Below are positions 35,209 through 44,660 of a DNA stretch of 64,000 nucleotides, one piece after another. The stretch comes from Marivita sp. (lineage in GTDB: Bacteria > Pseudomonadota > Alphaproteobacteria > Rhodobacterales > Rhodobacteraceae), in contig NZ_JALEGT010000052.1 of assembly GCF_022763305.1 (NCBI RefSeq), forward strand, positions 1 through 64,000, in the 5' to 3' direction. Under the pieces are notes generated by a model. That model saw nothing but the letters and a program-made list of their open reading frames with translations. It was not told the origin of the DNA and ran no database searches. Numbering within the stretch: the stretch's first letter is position 1; the number at the start of each line of letters is the position of its first letter. A program made the translations under genes and the position numbers.

Positions 35209-37614
35209 ATGCAAGAGCCTCTTAACGCCTCCTACCCAGTGTTGCCGCTGCGGGACATCGTCGTGTTCCCGCACATGATCGTCCCGCTCTTTGTGGGCCG
35301 GGACAAATCGGTGCGCGCGCTTGAGGAAGTGATGGCGGATGACAAGCAGATCCTGCTTGCCAGCCAGATGGACCCCTCCGAAGACGACCCGCAGGCCGAC
35401 GGGATCTACCGCGCCGGGGTGTTGGCGAACGTGCTGCAGTTGCTCAAGCTTCCGGACGGGACCGTGAAGGTTCTGGTCGAAGGGCAGAGCCGTGTGCGGA
35501 TCACCGAATACGTGGAGAACGACCATTTCTTCGAGGCGCGCGCAGAGTACCTGACCGAGATGCCCGGCGATCCGGCCGCGATTGCCGCGCTCGTCCGCAC
35601 GGTCGGCGAGGAGTTCGAGCGGTATGCGAAGGTCAAGAAGAACATTCCCGAAGAGGCGCTTGGTGCCGTATCGGATGCCGATGCGCCCGCGAAGCTTGCG
35701 GATCTGGTTGCCGGCCATCTCGGCATCGAGGTGAGCCAGAAGCAGGAGCTTCTGGAAACGCTGTCGGTCAGCGAACGGCTGGAAAAGGTCTATGGCTTGA
35801 TGCAGGGCGAAATGAGCGTTCTGCAGGTTGAAAAGAAGATCAAGACCCGCGTCAAATCCCAGATGGAGCGCACGCAGCGCGAATACTATCTGAATGAGCA
35901 GATGAAGGCCATTCAGAAGGAATTGGGCGATGGCGAGGACGGCCAGAACGAAGTGGCCGAACTCGAGGCGCGTGTCGGAGCGACCAAGCTGTCCAAGGAA
36001 GCCCGCGAAAAGGCCGATGCGGAGATCAAGAAGCTCAAGAACATGAGCCCGATGAGCGCCGAAGCGACCGTCGTGCGCAATTACCTTGACTGGATGCTGT
36101 CGATCCCGTGGGGCGTGAAGTCGCGCGTGAAGAAGGACCTCGGCAATGCCGAGAAAATTCTTGATGCCGATCACTACGGCCTTGAGAAGGTCAAGGAACG
36201 CATCGTCGAATATCTTGCGGTCCAGCAGCGCTCGAAAAAGCTGAAAGGCCCGATCATGTGCCTTGTCGGCCCTCCGGGTGTTGGTAAGACGTCGCTTGGC
36301 AAATCCGTGGCCAAGGCAACGGGGCGTGAGTTCATCCGCATCTCGTTGGGCGGCGTACGCGACGAGTCCGAAATTCGTGGCCACCGCCGGACCTATATCG
36401 GCTCCATGCCGGGCAAGATCATCCAGGCGCTCAAGAAGGCCAAGACGACGAACCCGCTGATCCTGCTCGACGAGATCGACAAGATGGGTCAGGACTTCCG
36501 GGGCGACCCGGCGTCGGCCATGCTCGAAGTGCTTGATCCGGAACAGAACGGCACCTTCGTGGATCACTACCTCGAGGTGGAATACGACCTGTCGAACGTG
36601 ATGTTCCTGACCACGGCGAACTCGTACAACATGCCGGGGCCGCTTCTGGACCGGATGGAGATCATTCCGCTGGCCGGTTACACCGAGGATGAAAAAGCCG
36701 AGATCGCCAAACGTCACCTGACCTCGAAGCAGGTCAAGAACCACGGTCTGAAGAAGGGCGAGTTCCAACTGACGGACGAGGCTCTGACCGATGTGATCCG
36801 GTACTACACCCGCGAAGCCGGCGTGCGGAACCTCGAGCGTGAAATCTCGAAGCTTGCCCGCAAGGCGGTGACGAAGATCGTCAAGAAGGAAGAGGAGAAG
36901 GTGGTCATCACGCCCGAGAACCTCGGCGATTATCTTGGTGTTCGGAAATACCGCTACGGTCTGGCCGAGGACGAGAACCAGGTCGGTGTCGTAACCGGCT
37001 TGGCCTATACGTCGGTCGGGGGTGATCTCCTGCACATCGAGGCGCTCAAACTGCCGGGCAAGGGGCGGATGAAGACCACGGGCAAGCTTGGCGACGTGAT
37101 GAAGGAGTCCATCGACGCCGCGGCCAGCTACGTGCGCTCCATCTCGCCGCAGATCGGGGTGAAGCCGCCGAAGTTCGACAAGATGGACATTCACGTCCAC
37201 GTGCCGGATGGTGCGACGCCCAAGGACGGCCCGTCGGCGGGTCTGGCCATGGTGACCTCCATCGTGTCTGTGCTGACCGGCATCCCGGTGCGGCGCGATA
37301 TCGCCATGACCGGCGAGGTCTCGCTGCGGGGCAATGCGATGCCCATCGGCGGGCTCAAGGAAAAGCTTCTCGCGGCGCTTCGGGGCGGCATCAAGACCGT
37401 GCTGATTCCCAAGGAGAACGAGAAGGACCTGGCCGAGCTGCCGGACAACGTGAAGGACGGGCTCGAGATCGTCCCGGTCGAGCATGTGTCCGACGTTCTG
37501 AAGCTGGCTTTGGTGGCAGAGCCTGAACCCATCGAATGGGACGAAGCGGCCGAAGAGGCGGCTGCCCAGGCGATGAGTAAGGACAGCACAAGCACGTCGG
37601 CCATCGCGCACTGA
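35209..37614 (+). CDS. lon: ATP-dependent protease Lon
   Basis: The 801-residue protein is a full LonA protease, which degrades damaged and regulatory proteins in the cytoplasm. It has the N-terminal substrate domain ([20 protein letters not shown]), Walker [10 protein letters not shown] near 354, and the Ser-Lys dyad: Ser676 in DGPSAGLAM and Lys719 in [11 protein letters not shown]. coli Lon is 784 aa. ATG at 35209 has AAGG upstream at 35197-35200; starting at 35149 would add 20 basic residues not typical of the family. A clear terminator follows, then an HU-like gene, as is common. Confidence 0.95.
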   Translation: MQEPLNASYPVLPLRDIVVFPHMIVPLFVGRDKSVRALEEVMADDKQILLASQMDPSEDDPQADGIYRAGVLANVLQLLKLPDGTVKVLVEGQSRVRITEYVENDHFFEARAEYLTEMPGDPAAIAALVRTVGEEFERYAKVKKNIPEEALGAVSDADAPAKLADLVAGHLGIEVSQKQELLETLSVSERLEKVYGLMQGEMSVLQVEKKIKTRVKSQMERTQREYYLNEQMKAIQKELGDGEDGQNEVAELEARVGATKLSKEAREKADAEIKKLKNMSPMSAEATVVRNYLDWMLSIPWGVKSRVKKDLGNAEKILDADHYGLEKVKERIVEYLAVQQRSKKLKGPIMCLVGPPGVGKTSLGKSVAKATGREFIRISLGGVRDESEIRGHRRTYIGSMPGKIIQALKKAKTTNPLILLDEIDKMGQDFRGDPASAMLEVLDPEQNGTFVDHYLEVEYDLSNVMFLTTANSYNMPGPLLDRMEIIPLAGYTEDEKAEIAKRHLTSKQVKNHGLKKGEFQLTDEALTDVIRYYTREAGVRNLEREISKLARKAVTKIVKKEEEKVVITPENLGDYLGVRKYRYGLAEDENQVGVVTGLAYTSVGGDLLHIEALKLPGKGRMKTTGKLGDVMKESIDAAASYVRSISPQIGVKPPKFDKMDIHVHVPDGATPKDGPSAGLAMVTSIVSVLTGIPVRRDIAMTGEVSLRGNAMPIGGLKEKLLAALRGGIKTVLIPKENEKDLAELPDNVKDGLEIVPVEHVSDVLKLALVAEPEPIEWDEAAEEAAAQAMSKDSTSTSAIAH

Positions 37615-37638
37615 TCAGGGCCCGTTCTGGACCCGCAG

Positions 37639-37664
37639 CGCCGCCCCAAACGGGGCGGCGTTTT
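37639..37664 (+). terminator. rho-independent terminator after lon
   Basis: A perfect 9-bp GC-only stem (37639-37647 CGCCGCCCC with 37652-37660 GGGGCGGCG), loop AAAC, is followed by TTTT. It lies 25 bp after the lon stop codon. Confidence 0.9.
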
Positions 37665-37804
37665 GCGTTGTGACATGCCATATCTCGGTGGGTTGCGCCT
37701 ATTTTGTGTCGAAATCCCATCAAAACACTGGATAAAGTGCAGTTTCTTGATATGGTGAGGACGCATTCGCCAATAAATGTCAGAGCAGACAAAGGATGAG
37801 TACG

Positions 37805-38194
37805 ATGGCGGCACCAAAGAAAACACCGACTCCGCGCAAGAGCGATACAGCCTCTGCAGCCAAAGCAACGGCACAGGCGCCGGAGCCCGAGGTCGTGGTG
37901 AACGAAACGCCCAAGATCACAGGGCCGGAGTTGAAGAAGAAGGAACTGATCGATCTGGTCGTGGCGCGCAGCGGCGTGAAGAAGCGCGATGTGAAGCCCG
38001 TGGTCGACGCCATGCTGGCGCTGCTGGGCGAGACCATTGCCGATGGCCGCGAAATGAACCTCGCACCGCTGGGCAAGCTCAAGATCACGCGCATGAAAAA
38101 GACCACCAAGGCGCATATCATCACCACGCGCCTGCGTCGCACGGAACAGCAGGTCACGGATGCACCGGACCCTCTTGCACAGGCTGCCGAGTGA
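37805..38194 (+). CDS. HU/IHF family DNA-binding protein with N-terminal extension
   Basis: This 129-residue protein has an HU-type core (KKKELIDLVVARSGVKKRDV, about 45-64, through GREMNLAPLGKLKITRMKKT). In the arm region only a short segment is left before the C-terminus. It carries an unusual Lys/Ala/Pro-rich N-terminal extension of about 35 residues and an acidic tail. ATG at 37805 is preferred over 37796 because AAAGGA at 37791-37796 overlaps the latter. It follows lon and precedes a tRNA-Val gene. Confidence 0.85.
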   Translation: MAAPKKTPTPRKSDTASAAKATAQAPEPEVVVNETPKITGPELKKKELIDLVVARSGVKKRDVKPVVDAMLALLGETIADGREMNLAPLGKLKITRMKKTTKAHIITTRLRRTEQQVTDAPDPLAQAAE

Positions 38195-38213
38195 GTCTAT
38201 GACCCCCGATAAC

Positions 38214-38288
38214 GGGTGATTAGCTCAGTGGTAGAGCGCTTCGTTCACATCGAAGATGTCAGGAGTTCGAATCTCTTATCACCCACCA
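38214..38288 (+). tRNA. tRNA-Val (anticodon CAC)
   Basis: A cloverleaf can be drawn: acceptor GGGTGAT/ATCACCC with discriminator A and encoded CCA, D stem GCTC/GAGC, anticodon stem CTTCG/CGAAG with loop TTCACAT (anticodon CAC, reading GTG), and T stem AGGAG/CTCTT with TTCGAAT loop. The D loop is one base shorter than in the second Val tRNA at 39566. Confidence 0.93.
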
Positions 38289-38515
38289 TTCCCTAAGCCG
38301 GTTTGACATAGGTCGTTTCGCTTCGGTCTTTCGAGCTGCTCTATTCATTTGCGTATAGGGCAGTTCCGACTTCTTCTATATCTTGCAGTACGTTTGTGAA
38401 GTACCACAACTGCGCGGCACTCTACCGTGTGTTTGTTGCCGAGTGTTGTATGTGACGCAGAGTGTACGGGAGTGTCGCACCTCACCCTATACGTTTGTGT
38501 GGGATGCTGTGAACT

Positions 38516-39400
38516 CTATTGAGGCAGGCTGGGGTCGAGTGCCGCCTTTTCATGGACGAACTCGATGAAGCGCCGGATGCGCTTCACGTCGCGCAAATCC
38601 TGATGTGTCAAAATCCAAAGGCTGCGCTGTGTCCGAGACGAGAGGGCCTCAATCGCTACGACGCCCGGAAGGTTCTTTCCAACGATATCCGGCAGGCGGG
38701 CAATCCCGAGACCGCGTTGGACGAATGCTGCACTGGTTTCGAGGTTGTCCGTCCGCATCACGATCCGTCCATGCGGAAAGCGTCTCAGGGTCTCGCTTTC
38801 CGATGACACGACAACGCCATTGTGAATCACAAGTGGAACATGTCTGGCCTGCGTGATTGCCTCGGTTGTGGTTCCATATTTTGCCAGCAGATCTTCATGG
38901 GCGAAGAAGCGCAGTGTAAGTTGAGAGATGCGATACCCCCAAAGGCTTGGTTTGGGGTTCTCTTCCGCGCGAAACACGACATCCACCTCGCCAGACGCAA
39001 AATCCGCCATGACTTCAGAGACTTTGATGTCCAGTGTGATGTCCGGATAGGTCTGCTGAAATTCGACAAGCACATCGCCAAGTGAATAGGGCAAGAGTTG
39101 CGCAGGTGCGCTGATGCGGATCAGGCCCGACATCTCGTTGTCCATACTGCGCAGCGTATCTTCGAGACCGAGCAACTGTTGTTCGATGCGTTGCGCCTGA
39201 TCGCTGACGGTCAGCCCGGCTTCGGTTGCAACCAGCTTGCCCTGCCGGCGTTCGAACAATTTGACCCCAAGCTCCTGTTCAACCTTGGCCAACTGGCGCG
39301 ACAATGTCGGCTGGCTTGTCTTCAAAAGACGGGCCGCCTTGACCATGCTACCTTCGCGGTTGATGTTCAAAACGACGCGCAAGGCGCTCCAGTCCAACAT
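38516..39400 (-). CDS. LysR family transcriptional regulator
   Basis: The 294-residue protein has an N-terminal winged HTH (MVKAARLLKTSQPTLSRQLA, about 20-39) and a periplasmic-binding-like effector domain (LIRISAPAQLLPYSLGDVLV). No target genes are adjacent; it stands alone between two tRNA-Val genes on the opposite strand. ATG at 39400 is chosen because the LysR HTH normally begins within the first ten residues. Its base composition is lower in GC than most neighbours, as is the 227-bp spacer beyond its stop, which suggests acquisition by transfer. Confidence 0.9.
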   Translation of the reverse strand: MLDWSALRVVLNINREGSMVKAARLLKTSQPTLSRQLAKVEQELGVKLFERRQGKLVATEAGLTVSDQAQRIEQQLLGLEDTLRSMDNEMSGLIRISAPAQLLPYSLGDVLVEFQQTYPDITLDIKVSEVMADFASGEVDVVFRAEENPKPSLWGYRISQLTLRFFAHEDLLAKYGTTTEAITQARHVPLVIHNGVVVSSESETLRRFPHGRIVMRTDNLETSAAFVQRGLGIARLPDIVGKNLPGVVAIEALSSRTQRSLWILTHQDLRDVKRIRRFIEFVHEKAALDPSLPQ

Positions 39401-39565
39401 GAAGTGTTGCCGGCCTTTCACGGGTTCACAGGATCGTTCATCATCCTGTGAGAAACAGACGAGGTTGGTCAATCCTCGACAGTCGACCGCTTGTGAAAAC
39501 TGTGTTCGCGAAACAGGAAAACGGGCTTGAACACGGTCACCGCATTCGGTAATGCCTTGCCACAC

Positions 39566-39641
<76 letters not shown>

Positions 39642-39768
39642 TCCCAAGCCTTTGATCAAGCATATCGTTGTCAAACAAGGGGTCGTGGCGCGTTGCCAAA
39701 ACATTCCCAGACAACACTCAAAACCACCTGCTACGCCGATCCAAACTCTGCCGAAGCGGCGCCGGAGC

Positions 39769-40539
39769 TTACTGGGCGGCGTCCACGTGGTTCTCGAGCC
39801 AATCAAGGACATCGTCGACGCGGGTTCGGGCGACGGGCACTTCGGTGTTGTCGCGCAGGCGCAGGATGAGGCGGCCGTTCTTGCGTTCGGCGCGGATGGC
39901 GGGATCGCGGGCCACCCACCACGAGCGGTGCGGCTGCATTCCGTCTTCGGCCTGCGTTTGTGCGACGATGTCGCCAAGACGGGCCCGGGCGAGGGACTTC
40001 CTGTTCTCGAAGGTCAGGTGAACATGATGTTCTCGGGCTTCGATGTGGAGAAGCTTTGTTAGCTCGATCTTTTCGCCACCGATGACAAGATGGCGGTCCC
40101 CCGCGTTCTCGTGCAGCGTCTTGCGGATCTCGGGAAAGATGAACCGGAAGAAGACAGTCTCGATGCCCTGAACGGCAAAGAAATAGAAGAACAGCTGTCC
40201 CGCGAAATCATAGGGGAAGGTGCCGTTGCTCATGAAGGCGACGCTGGTTTCGCAGAGCATCACACAGGGTACCAGTGCCGTAAACCCGATGAGCGGCATC
40301 GGCAGGCGCAGATTGGGTAAAGCTTGCGACAGCATCGCGACGATCAACATCGCCAACATGCACACTGCCACATAGAGGGCAAAAACGATCGGCCAGAAGG
40401 CGATGGAGAACCAGAACGGCACATAGGACCTCGCGCCCGAGGGATCGGAGGCGATGAAGGCCACCATACAGAGCAGAATGAACAACAGCGCGCGCCGGTG
40501 CGTCACCACAAGCGTATAGGTTTCCAGACTGAAGGACAT
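39769..40539 (-). CDS. membrane-bound LytTR-domain transcriptional regulator
   Basis: The 256-residue protein has four predicted membrane helices (about 17-30, 44-70, 82-98, 115-135) and a C-terminal LytTR DNA-binding domain (about 150-250; IELTKLLHIEAREHHVHL and the closing RTRVDDVLDWLENH). There is no receiver or kinase domain, so it would regulate genes directly from the membrane. The start is uncertain: ATG at 40539 is used, and in-frame ATGs at 40647 and 40692 are alternatives. No target gene is adjacent; the following 700 bp are non-coding. Confidence 0.78.
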   Translation of the reverse strand: MSFSLETYTLVVTHRRALLFILLCMVAFIASDPSGARSYVPFWFSIAFWPIVFALYVAVCMLAMLIVAMLSQALPNLRLPMPLIGFTALVPCVMLCETSVAFMSNGTFPYDFAGQLFFYFFAVQGIETVFFRFIFPEIRKTLHENAGDRHLVIGGEKIELTKLLHIEAREHHVHLTFENRKSLARARLGDIVAQTQAEDGMQPHRSWWVARDPAIRAERKNGRLILRLRDNTEVPVARTRVDDVLDWLENHVDAAQ

Positions 40540-41210
40540 ACGTTCGCCCAACAGGTCCCAGAAACGAATTTCTGTTTCCAACACGTGTCTCACGACAGAC
40601 TGACTACCCCAACTAGTCCGGCTGAAGAGGATATGATTCTGCCTCATACTGGCAATTGGAAGTTGATATCGGTTGAACAGATATCGGTTCACCTGACGCT
40701 AAATAGCATCACAAATGCACCTTTGCTGCGAGCGATATGTCACTCGTTCAATTAATGGGCGAGTTTTGGCGCTGCAGGCACATGACCTGCGCTGACGTCA
40801 CAGAGGCATCGATCAGTGCATGAGGGGGGCAACGCCGTTCAAGAGTCGGGTGAATGTGACATCCCCCGGTTCAATCGAGAGAATTTTCCGAGATGGCGAA
40901 GATCATGCCTTTCCTTCCTAAGTCGCGGCACACATCTCGGCTGCCGTTACACGTCCGACTGGGGGAAGGGTGTCAGGATCGGTGAGTCATGGGGGAAGGA
41001 CGTGTGCCGGTCTAAGCCAATCGGGATCATGTGACCGAGGTCAAGCTTTCCCCACAGCCATTTGTTTCCTGTAGATCATCTCCGGTCACGTGGGGCCCAA
41101 AACGTCGACCGGGCGCTTAAGGGCATGGCCGTTAAGCATGGTTAACTCACTGTTTTCAAATGTCTCTTCCAACTCTTTGAGAAAAGCCGGGATTCAAGGT
41201 GAAATCGCTC
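40540..41210. other. 670-bp non-coding region before the tRNA-Asp genes
   Basis: I see no plausible gene here. It contains TGGGGGAAGG twice (about 40959 and 40989), a 10-bp inverted repeat with one mismatch (41028-41037 with 41083-41092), and three TTAA tetramers within 30 bp (41117-41146), which is notable in this GC-rich DNA. Part of it may serve the LytTR gene as promoter, and an unannotated small RNA is possible. Confidence 0.4.
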
Positions 41211-41239
41211 TTGACGGGGCAGGGCGCTGACCATAGAAC
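41211..41239 (+). promoter_or_regulatory. sigma70-like promoter for the tRNA-Asp genes
   Basis: TTGACG at 41211-41216 and TAGAAC at 41234-41239 are separated by 17 bases, and the first tRNA-Asp begins 31 bp downstream. The same -35 box and spacing are seen at the ilv promoter. Confidence 0.6.
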
Positions 41240-41270
41240 CCGCGTCACGCCCTGATGCGGGCGGCAGTGA

Positions 41271-41347
41271 GCGGTTGTAGCTCAGTTGGTTAGAGTACCG
41301 GCCTGTCACGCCGGGGGTCGCGGGTTCGAGCCCCGTCAACCGCGCCA
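41271..41347 (+). tRNA. tRNA-Asp (anticodon GTC), copy 1
   Basis: The cloverleaf has acceptor GCGGTTG/CAACCGC with discriminator G and encoded CCA, D stem GCTC/GAGT, anticodon stem CCGGC/GCCGG with loop CTGTCAC (anticodon GTC), and T stem GCGGG/CCCGT with loop TTCGAGC. Confidence 0.95.
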
Positions 41348-41377
41348 CCACTGCCCGAAGCATCAACGTGAAAAAGC

Positions 41378-41454
41378 GCGGTTGTAGCTCAGTTGGTTAG
41401 AGTACCGGCCTGTCACGCCGGGGGTCGCGGGTTCGAGCCCCGTCAACCGCGCCA
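41378..41454 (+). tRNA. tRNA-Asp (anticodon GTC), copy 2
   Basis: This is an identical second copy, 107 bp downstream of the first, with a 30-bp spacer. No separate promoter is visible, so both are probably processed from one transcript. It is convergent with the hydrolase gene, whose stop is 6 bp away. Confidence 0.95.
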
Positions 41455-41460
41455 CTTCAC

Positions 41461-42321
41461 TCAGAGCGATCCCAGAAAATCCGTCAGAGCGGTGGTGGTT
41501 GCCTGCGGCGACTGATCCGGGAAGAAGTGCCCGCCCTCGATGGCGGAGTGCCGCATGTCGGTCAGCCGGTCCGCCCATGTCGCGGGCACATCCAGCATCC
41601 GGGCCATGGCCCCGTCCTTCCCATAAAGAACAAGTGCAGGGCATTCGACCCGCCGGTGCAGGTCGGCTTGGTCATCGGACCAGTCGATCTCGATCGCGGC
41701 GCGGTAATCGTCGCACATGGCACGGATGCAGCCCGGATTGCGCCAGGCGCTGCGATAGATCTCCAGGAGGTCCGGATCAAAATCGCCGAGGCTCGCCTTG
41801 CCGAAGCCCAGAAGGCACCGTTCGAAATAGGTGTCCGGGTCGTGCCCGATCAGTGTTTCCGGAAAGGGATGCGGCTGCGCAAGAAAGAGCCAGTGATAAT
41901 AGGCCTTGGCCAGTGCGGTGGTCATGTTGCTGAGCAGGTATTCTGTCGGGACGATGTCCATCACGGTCAGGCTTTCGACCGCCGCCGGATGATCCAGCGC
42001 CATGCGGTGTACCGTACGCGCGCCTCGGTCGTGGCCTATGGCGTGGAACCGGTCAAATCCCAAGGAGGCCATCAGCGCGACCATGTCCTGCGCCATCAGG
42101 CGGAACGTCATGTCCGCAACGGAGGCAGGTTTGCTGCTTGCCCCATAGCCGCGCAGATCCGCGGCAACAACGGTGAAGCGCTCGGCAAGGGCACGGGCAA
42201 TCGGACGCCACATGGCGCGCGTCTGGGGAAAGCCGTGCAACAGCAAAAGAGGTGGTCCGTTTCCGGCCACCTCGTATGCGATGATCTGGTCGTCTGTGTG
42301 GAACCTGTGTGCCTGTGTCAT
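41461..42321 (-). CDS. alpha/beta hydrolase, haloacetate dehalogenase-like
   Basis: The 286-residue enzyme has the alpha/beta hydrolase fold with the oxyanion-hole motif LLLHGFPQT, the nucleophile elbow GHDRGARTVHRMALDHP (Asp as nucleophile, as in haloacetate and fluoroacetate dehalogenases and epoxide hydrolases), and the catalytic His in EGGHFFPDQSP. The substrate is inferred only. The start ATG at 42321 overlaps the stop of the upstream membrane protein gene as ATGA. Confidence 0.87.
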   Translation of the reverse strand: MTQAHRFHTDDQIIAYEVAGNGPPLLLLHGFPQTRAMWRPIARALAERFTVVAADLRGYGASSKPASVADMTFRLMAQDMVALMASLGFDRFHAIGHDRGARTVHRMALDHPAAVESLTVMDIVPTEYLLSNMTTALAKAYYHWLFLAQPHPFPETLIGHDPDTYFERCLLGFGKASLGDFDPDLLEIYRSAWRNPGCIRAMCDDYRAAIEIDWSDDQADLHRRVECPALVLYGKDGAMARMLDVPATWADRLTDMRHSAIEGGHFFPDQSPQATTTALTDFLGSL

Positions 42322-42884
42322 TTCGCCGAGGATGACACCGCCACCACGCTTGTCCAGTCGATATTCGCAAGATCGCTCGTGCGTGCCTGAGCGAAGGTCA
42401 GAACGTCCGCAGGGCTGTCGAAACCGGCATATTGCAGGCCGGTCTCGATATGGGTCTGGTCGATATTGCTGACGCCGATGGCGGCGATGGCCCCGACGAC
42501 AAGCCCTGCGGCGTTGCCGCGACCGGTTGCGCGCGGGGTGAGAATGCGCAGCACGTTGGCGAGGTAGAACAGAACCAGGCCGATGATCAAAAGCGCGATG
42601 CCGTTGGTGGCATAGTGGATGAACTGCACCGGCCAACCCGAGCGTACAAGCAAGGACTGTACGGTTTCGGGGTTGTTGGAGGCGTAGAGCGCAACCAACG
42701 CAAGGCCAAAGCTGAACCCCGTCATCATGACCGGGCTGTCTGATTTGCGGTTCGACCGATTGCCCATCTCCCAGGGCTTGCGTTCCTCGCGCGCTTCCGC
42801 TGGCAACTTGGCAAAGGCCGGGTCCAGCCGCTGGATGCGGGCGTTGAAATCGTTACGATCTTGTTTTCTAAGCACTCGTTTCAT
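42318..42884 (-). CDS. hypothetical membrane protein, 188 aa
   Basis: I do not recognise this protein. The N-terminal 45 residues are charged (MKRVLRKQDRNDFNARIQRL), followed by hydrophobic helices at about 52-67, 90-112 and 125-140 and a soluble C-terminal tail. It is coupled by an ATGA overlap to the downstream hydrolase gene. The start is preceded by a short AT-rich spacer. Confidence 0.78.
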   Translation of the reverse strand: MKRVLRKQDRNDFNARIQRLDPAFAKLPAEAREERKPWEMGNRSNRKSDSPVMMTGFSFGLALVALYASNNPETVQSLLVRSGWPVQFIHYATNGIALLIIGLVLFYLANVLRILTPRATGRGNAAGLVVGAIAAIGVSNIDQTHIETGLQYAGFDSPADVLTFAQARTSDLANIDWTSVVAVSSSAK

Positions 42885-42999
42885 GGCGTTAACTATTCGT
42901 CATCAATTGTGTCCACATTTGGAACCACTCATGGCCAACTTGCGGAAGTTCACAAAAAGTCTACGGAAGTGACGCCACGTCATTTTAGGCGCTGAGACG

Positions 43000-44376
43000 T
43001 TATTTCTCGCTCAGCGCAGCCAGAATTCGGGCCCAGCTGCGTGCACCTTTGTGAAAACTTTCGATGTCGTATTTCTCGTTAGGGCTGTGAATCTGGTCAT
43101 CATCCTTTCCGAAGCCGATGAGCATCGACTCGGTGCCGAGGAGTGTCTGGAAGTAACCCGCAACGGGAATCGACCCACCGCTGCCGATGAAGGCAGCGTC
43201 GTCCGGCCATTCGGCGCTGAGGGCCGTCCGCGCCTGTTCGAAGGCGGGATTGTCGATGGACATGACCGAGGCCGGGGAGGCGCCGTGCGCCTTGAACTCG
43301 ACGGTGCAGTCCGGCGGCACCATGTCCGTGACCATCGCCCTGAAGCTCTTGCGGATGGCGTGCGGGTCCTGCTGGCCGACGAGGCGGAAGCTGATCTTGG
43401 CGCTGGCCTTCGACGGCAGCACGGTCTTGAATCCCTCGCCCTGGTAGCCACCGCCGATCCCGTTCACCTCGCAGGTCGGGCGTGACCACAACATTTCGAG
43501 CGCGCTGCGGCCCGCTTCTCCGGCCAGGTCGCGCAGGCCGACATCTCCGAGGAACGCGCGGTGATCGAACCCCAGTGACTCCCATTGCTGCAGAAGGTCT
43601 GCCGGGATTTCGGGGACGCCGTCGTAAAAGCCGGGAACTGTGATGCGTCCCTGATCGTCGTGCAGCGTTGCAATGATCCGGCTCAGCACGCGGATCGGGT
43701 TCATGGCGGCACCGCCGAACATGCCGGAATGCAGGTCTTTGTTCGGTCCCGTGATCGTGATTTCCTCGCCCAGAAGACCGCGCAGCATGGTCGTGATCGC
43801 GGGCACGCGGCTGTCGAACAATCCCGTGTCGCAGATGAGGGCGATGTCTGCCTTCAGTTCCTCGGCATTCTCTTCGAGGAAGGGAATCAGGGAAGGTGAT
43901 CCTGACTCTTCCTCGCCCTCGAAGAAGAAGGTGATCTTGCAGGGCAGGGTGCCGTGCACCGCTTTCCACGAGCGGCAGGCTTCGACAAACGTCATCAGCT
44001 GGCCTTTGTCATCGGCGGTCCCGCGGCCGCGCAGGACCTTGCCCTTCGGCGTCTCCTCGATCTGCGGATCAAAGGGATCATTGTCCCAGAGATCGAGCGG
44101 ATCGACCGGCTGCACATCATAATGCCCGTAAAAGAGAAGATGCGGTCCCGGACCGTCGATATGGCCCACGACCATCGGATGACCGGGTGTGGGGCGCTTT
44201 TCAGCGTTGACGCCCATCGACTGCAGATCCGCGACAAGCCAGTCGGCGGCGCGGTCGCAATCGGCCTTGTAGGCCGGATCGGTGGAAATGGAGGGAATGC
44301 GCAGGAGGTCCTTCAGGCGCTCAAGGCTTTCGGACAGGGTGGAATCAAGATGGTCGAGGACGGGATCGACGGACAT
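43000..44376 (-). CDS. M20 family metallopeptidase (dipeptidase)
   Basis: The 458-residue enzyme is a di-zinc M20 peptidase. Metal ligands and catalytic residues are visible in LLFYGHYDVQPV, the GRGTADDKG segment, FFFEGEEESGSPS and the late IHSPNEKYD. The lid domain (LHSGMFGGAAMNPI) lies between. It resembles cytosolic dipeptidases of the CNDP type. ATG at 44376 has GGAG upstream. It is divergent from hemA, with the FNR-type box in the 284-bp spacer. Confidence 0.92.
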   Translation of the reverse strand: MSVDPVLDHLDSTLSESLERLKDLLRIPSISTDPAYKADCDRAADWLVADLQSMGVNAEKRPTPGHPMVVGHIDGPGPHLLFYGHYDVQPVDPLDLWDNDPFDPQIEETPKGKVLRGRGTADDKGQLMTFVEACRSWKAVHGTLPCKITFFFEGEEESGSPSLIPFLEENAEELKADIALICDTGLFDSRVPAITTMLRGLLGEEITITGPNKDLHSGMFGGAAMNPIRVLSRIIATLHDDQGRITVPGFYDGVPEIPADLLQQWESLGFDHRAFLGDVGLRDLAGEAGRSALEMLWSRPTCEVNGIGGGYQGEGFKTVLPSKASAKISFRLVGQQDPHAIRKSFRAMVTDMVPPDCTVEFKAHGASPASVMSIDNPAFEQARTALSAEWPDDAAFIGSGGSIPVAGYFQTLLGTESMLIGFGKDDDQIHSPNEKYDIESFHKGARSWARILAALSEK

Positions 44377-44518
44377 GTTCGGGCTCCTTTGCATGTTTGC
44401 GCGGAGCCTATCACCCGCCTGCGGACTGTCCAGATGGGCTGGGTTAACTGTCGGGCGGAGCAATGATGCGGGGAAAATGCAGATTATTTTGCGCAAAGGC
44501 CGAATGCGGCGCGGCGGC

Positions 44519-44532
44519 TTGATGCAGATCAA
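44519..44532 (+). promoter_or_regulatory. FNR/FnrL-type binding site upstream of hemA
   Basis: TTGATGCAGATCAA is a perfect match to the FNR consensus TTGAT-N4-ATCAA, 129 bp before the hemA start. Anaerobic control of hemA by FnrL is known in Rhodobacter, so hemA is the natural target; the divergent peptidase gene is the less likely one. A weak -10-like TATATC is at about 44586. Confidence 0.75.
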
Positions 44533-44660
44533 GGCTGCGACGGTTGGTCGTTCCTTATGCACATTGTCAGGACGGAACGCGATCTATATCCATTCTAAAA
44601 CGTGAATGCGACATGGGGCGTGGGGATGCCCCTCAAGATCGCAGGCTGAAGGAGATGCCG

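Noticed and set aside
34912-37611. An 899-codon open frame on the minus strand opposite lon
   Set aside because: Its product is Arg/His/Leu-rich with no motif and its frame is the codon-position shadow of lon, which has every Lon motif.
41142-41644. Protein frames through the tRNA-Asp genes (shared ARLTGLEPATPGVTGRYSNQ-like segment)
   Set aside because: This is the translated antisense of tRNA-Asp, a well-known false annotation.
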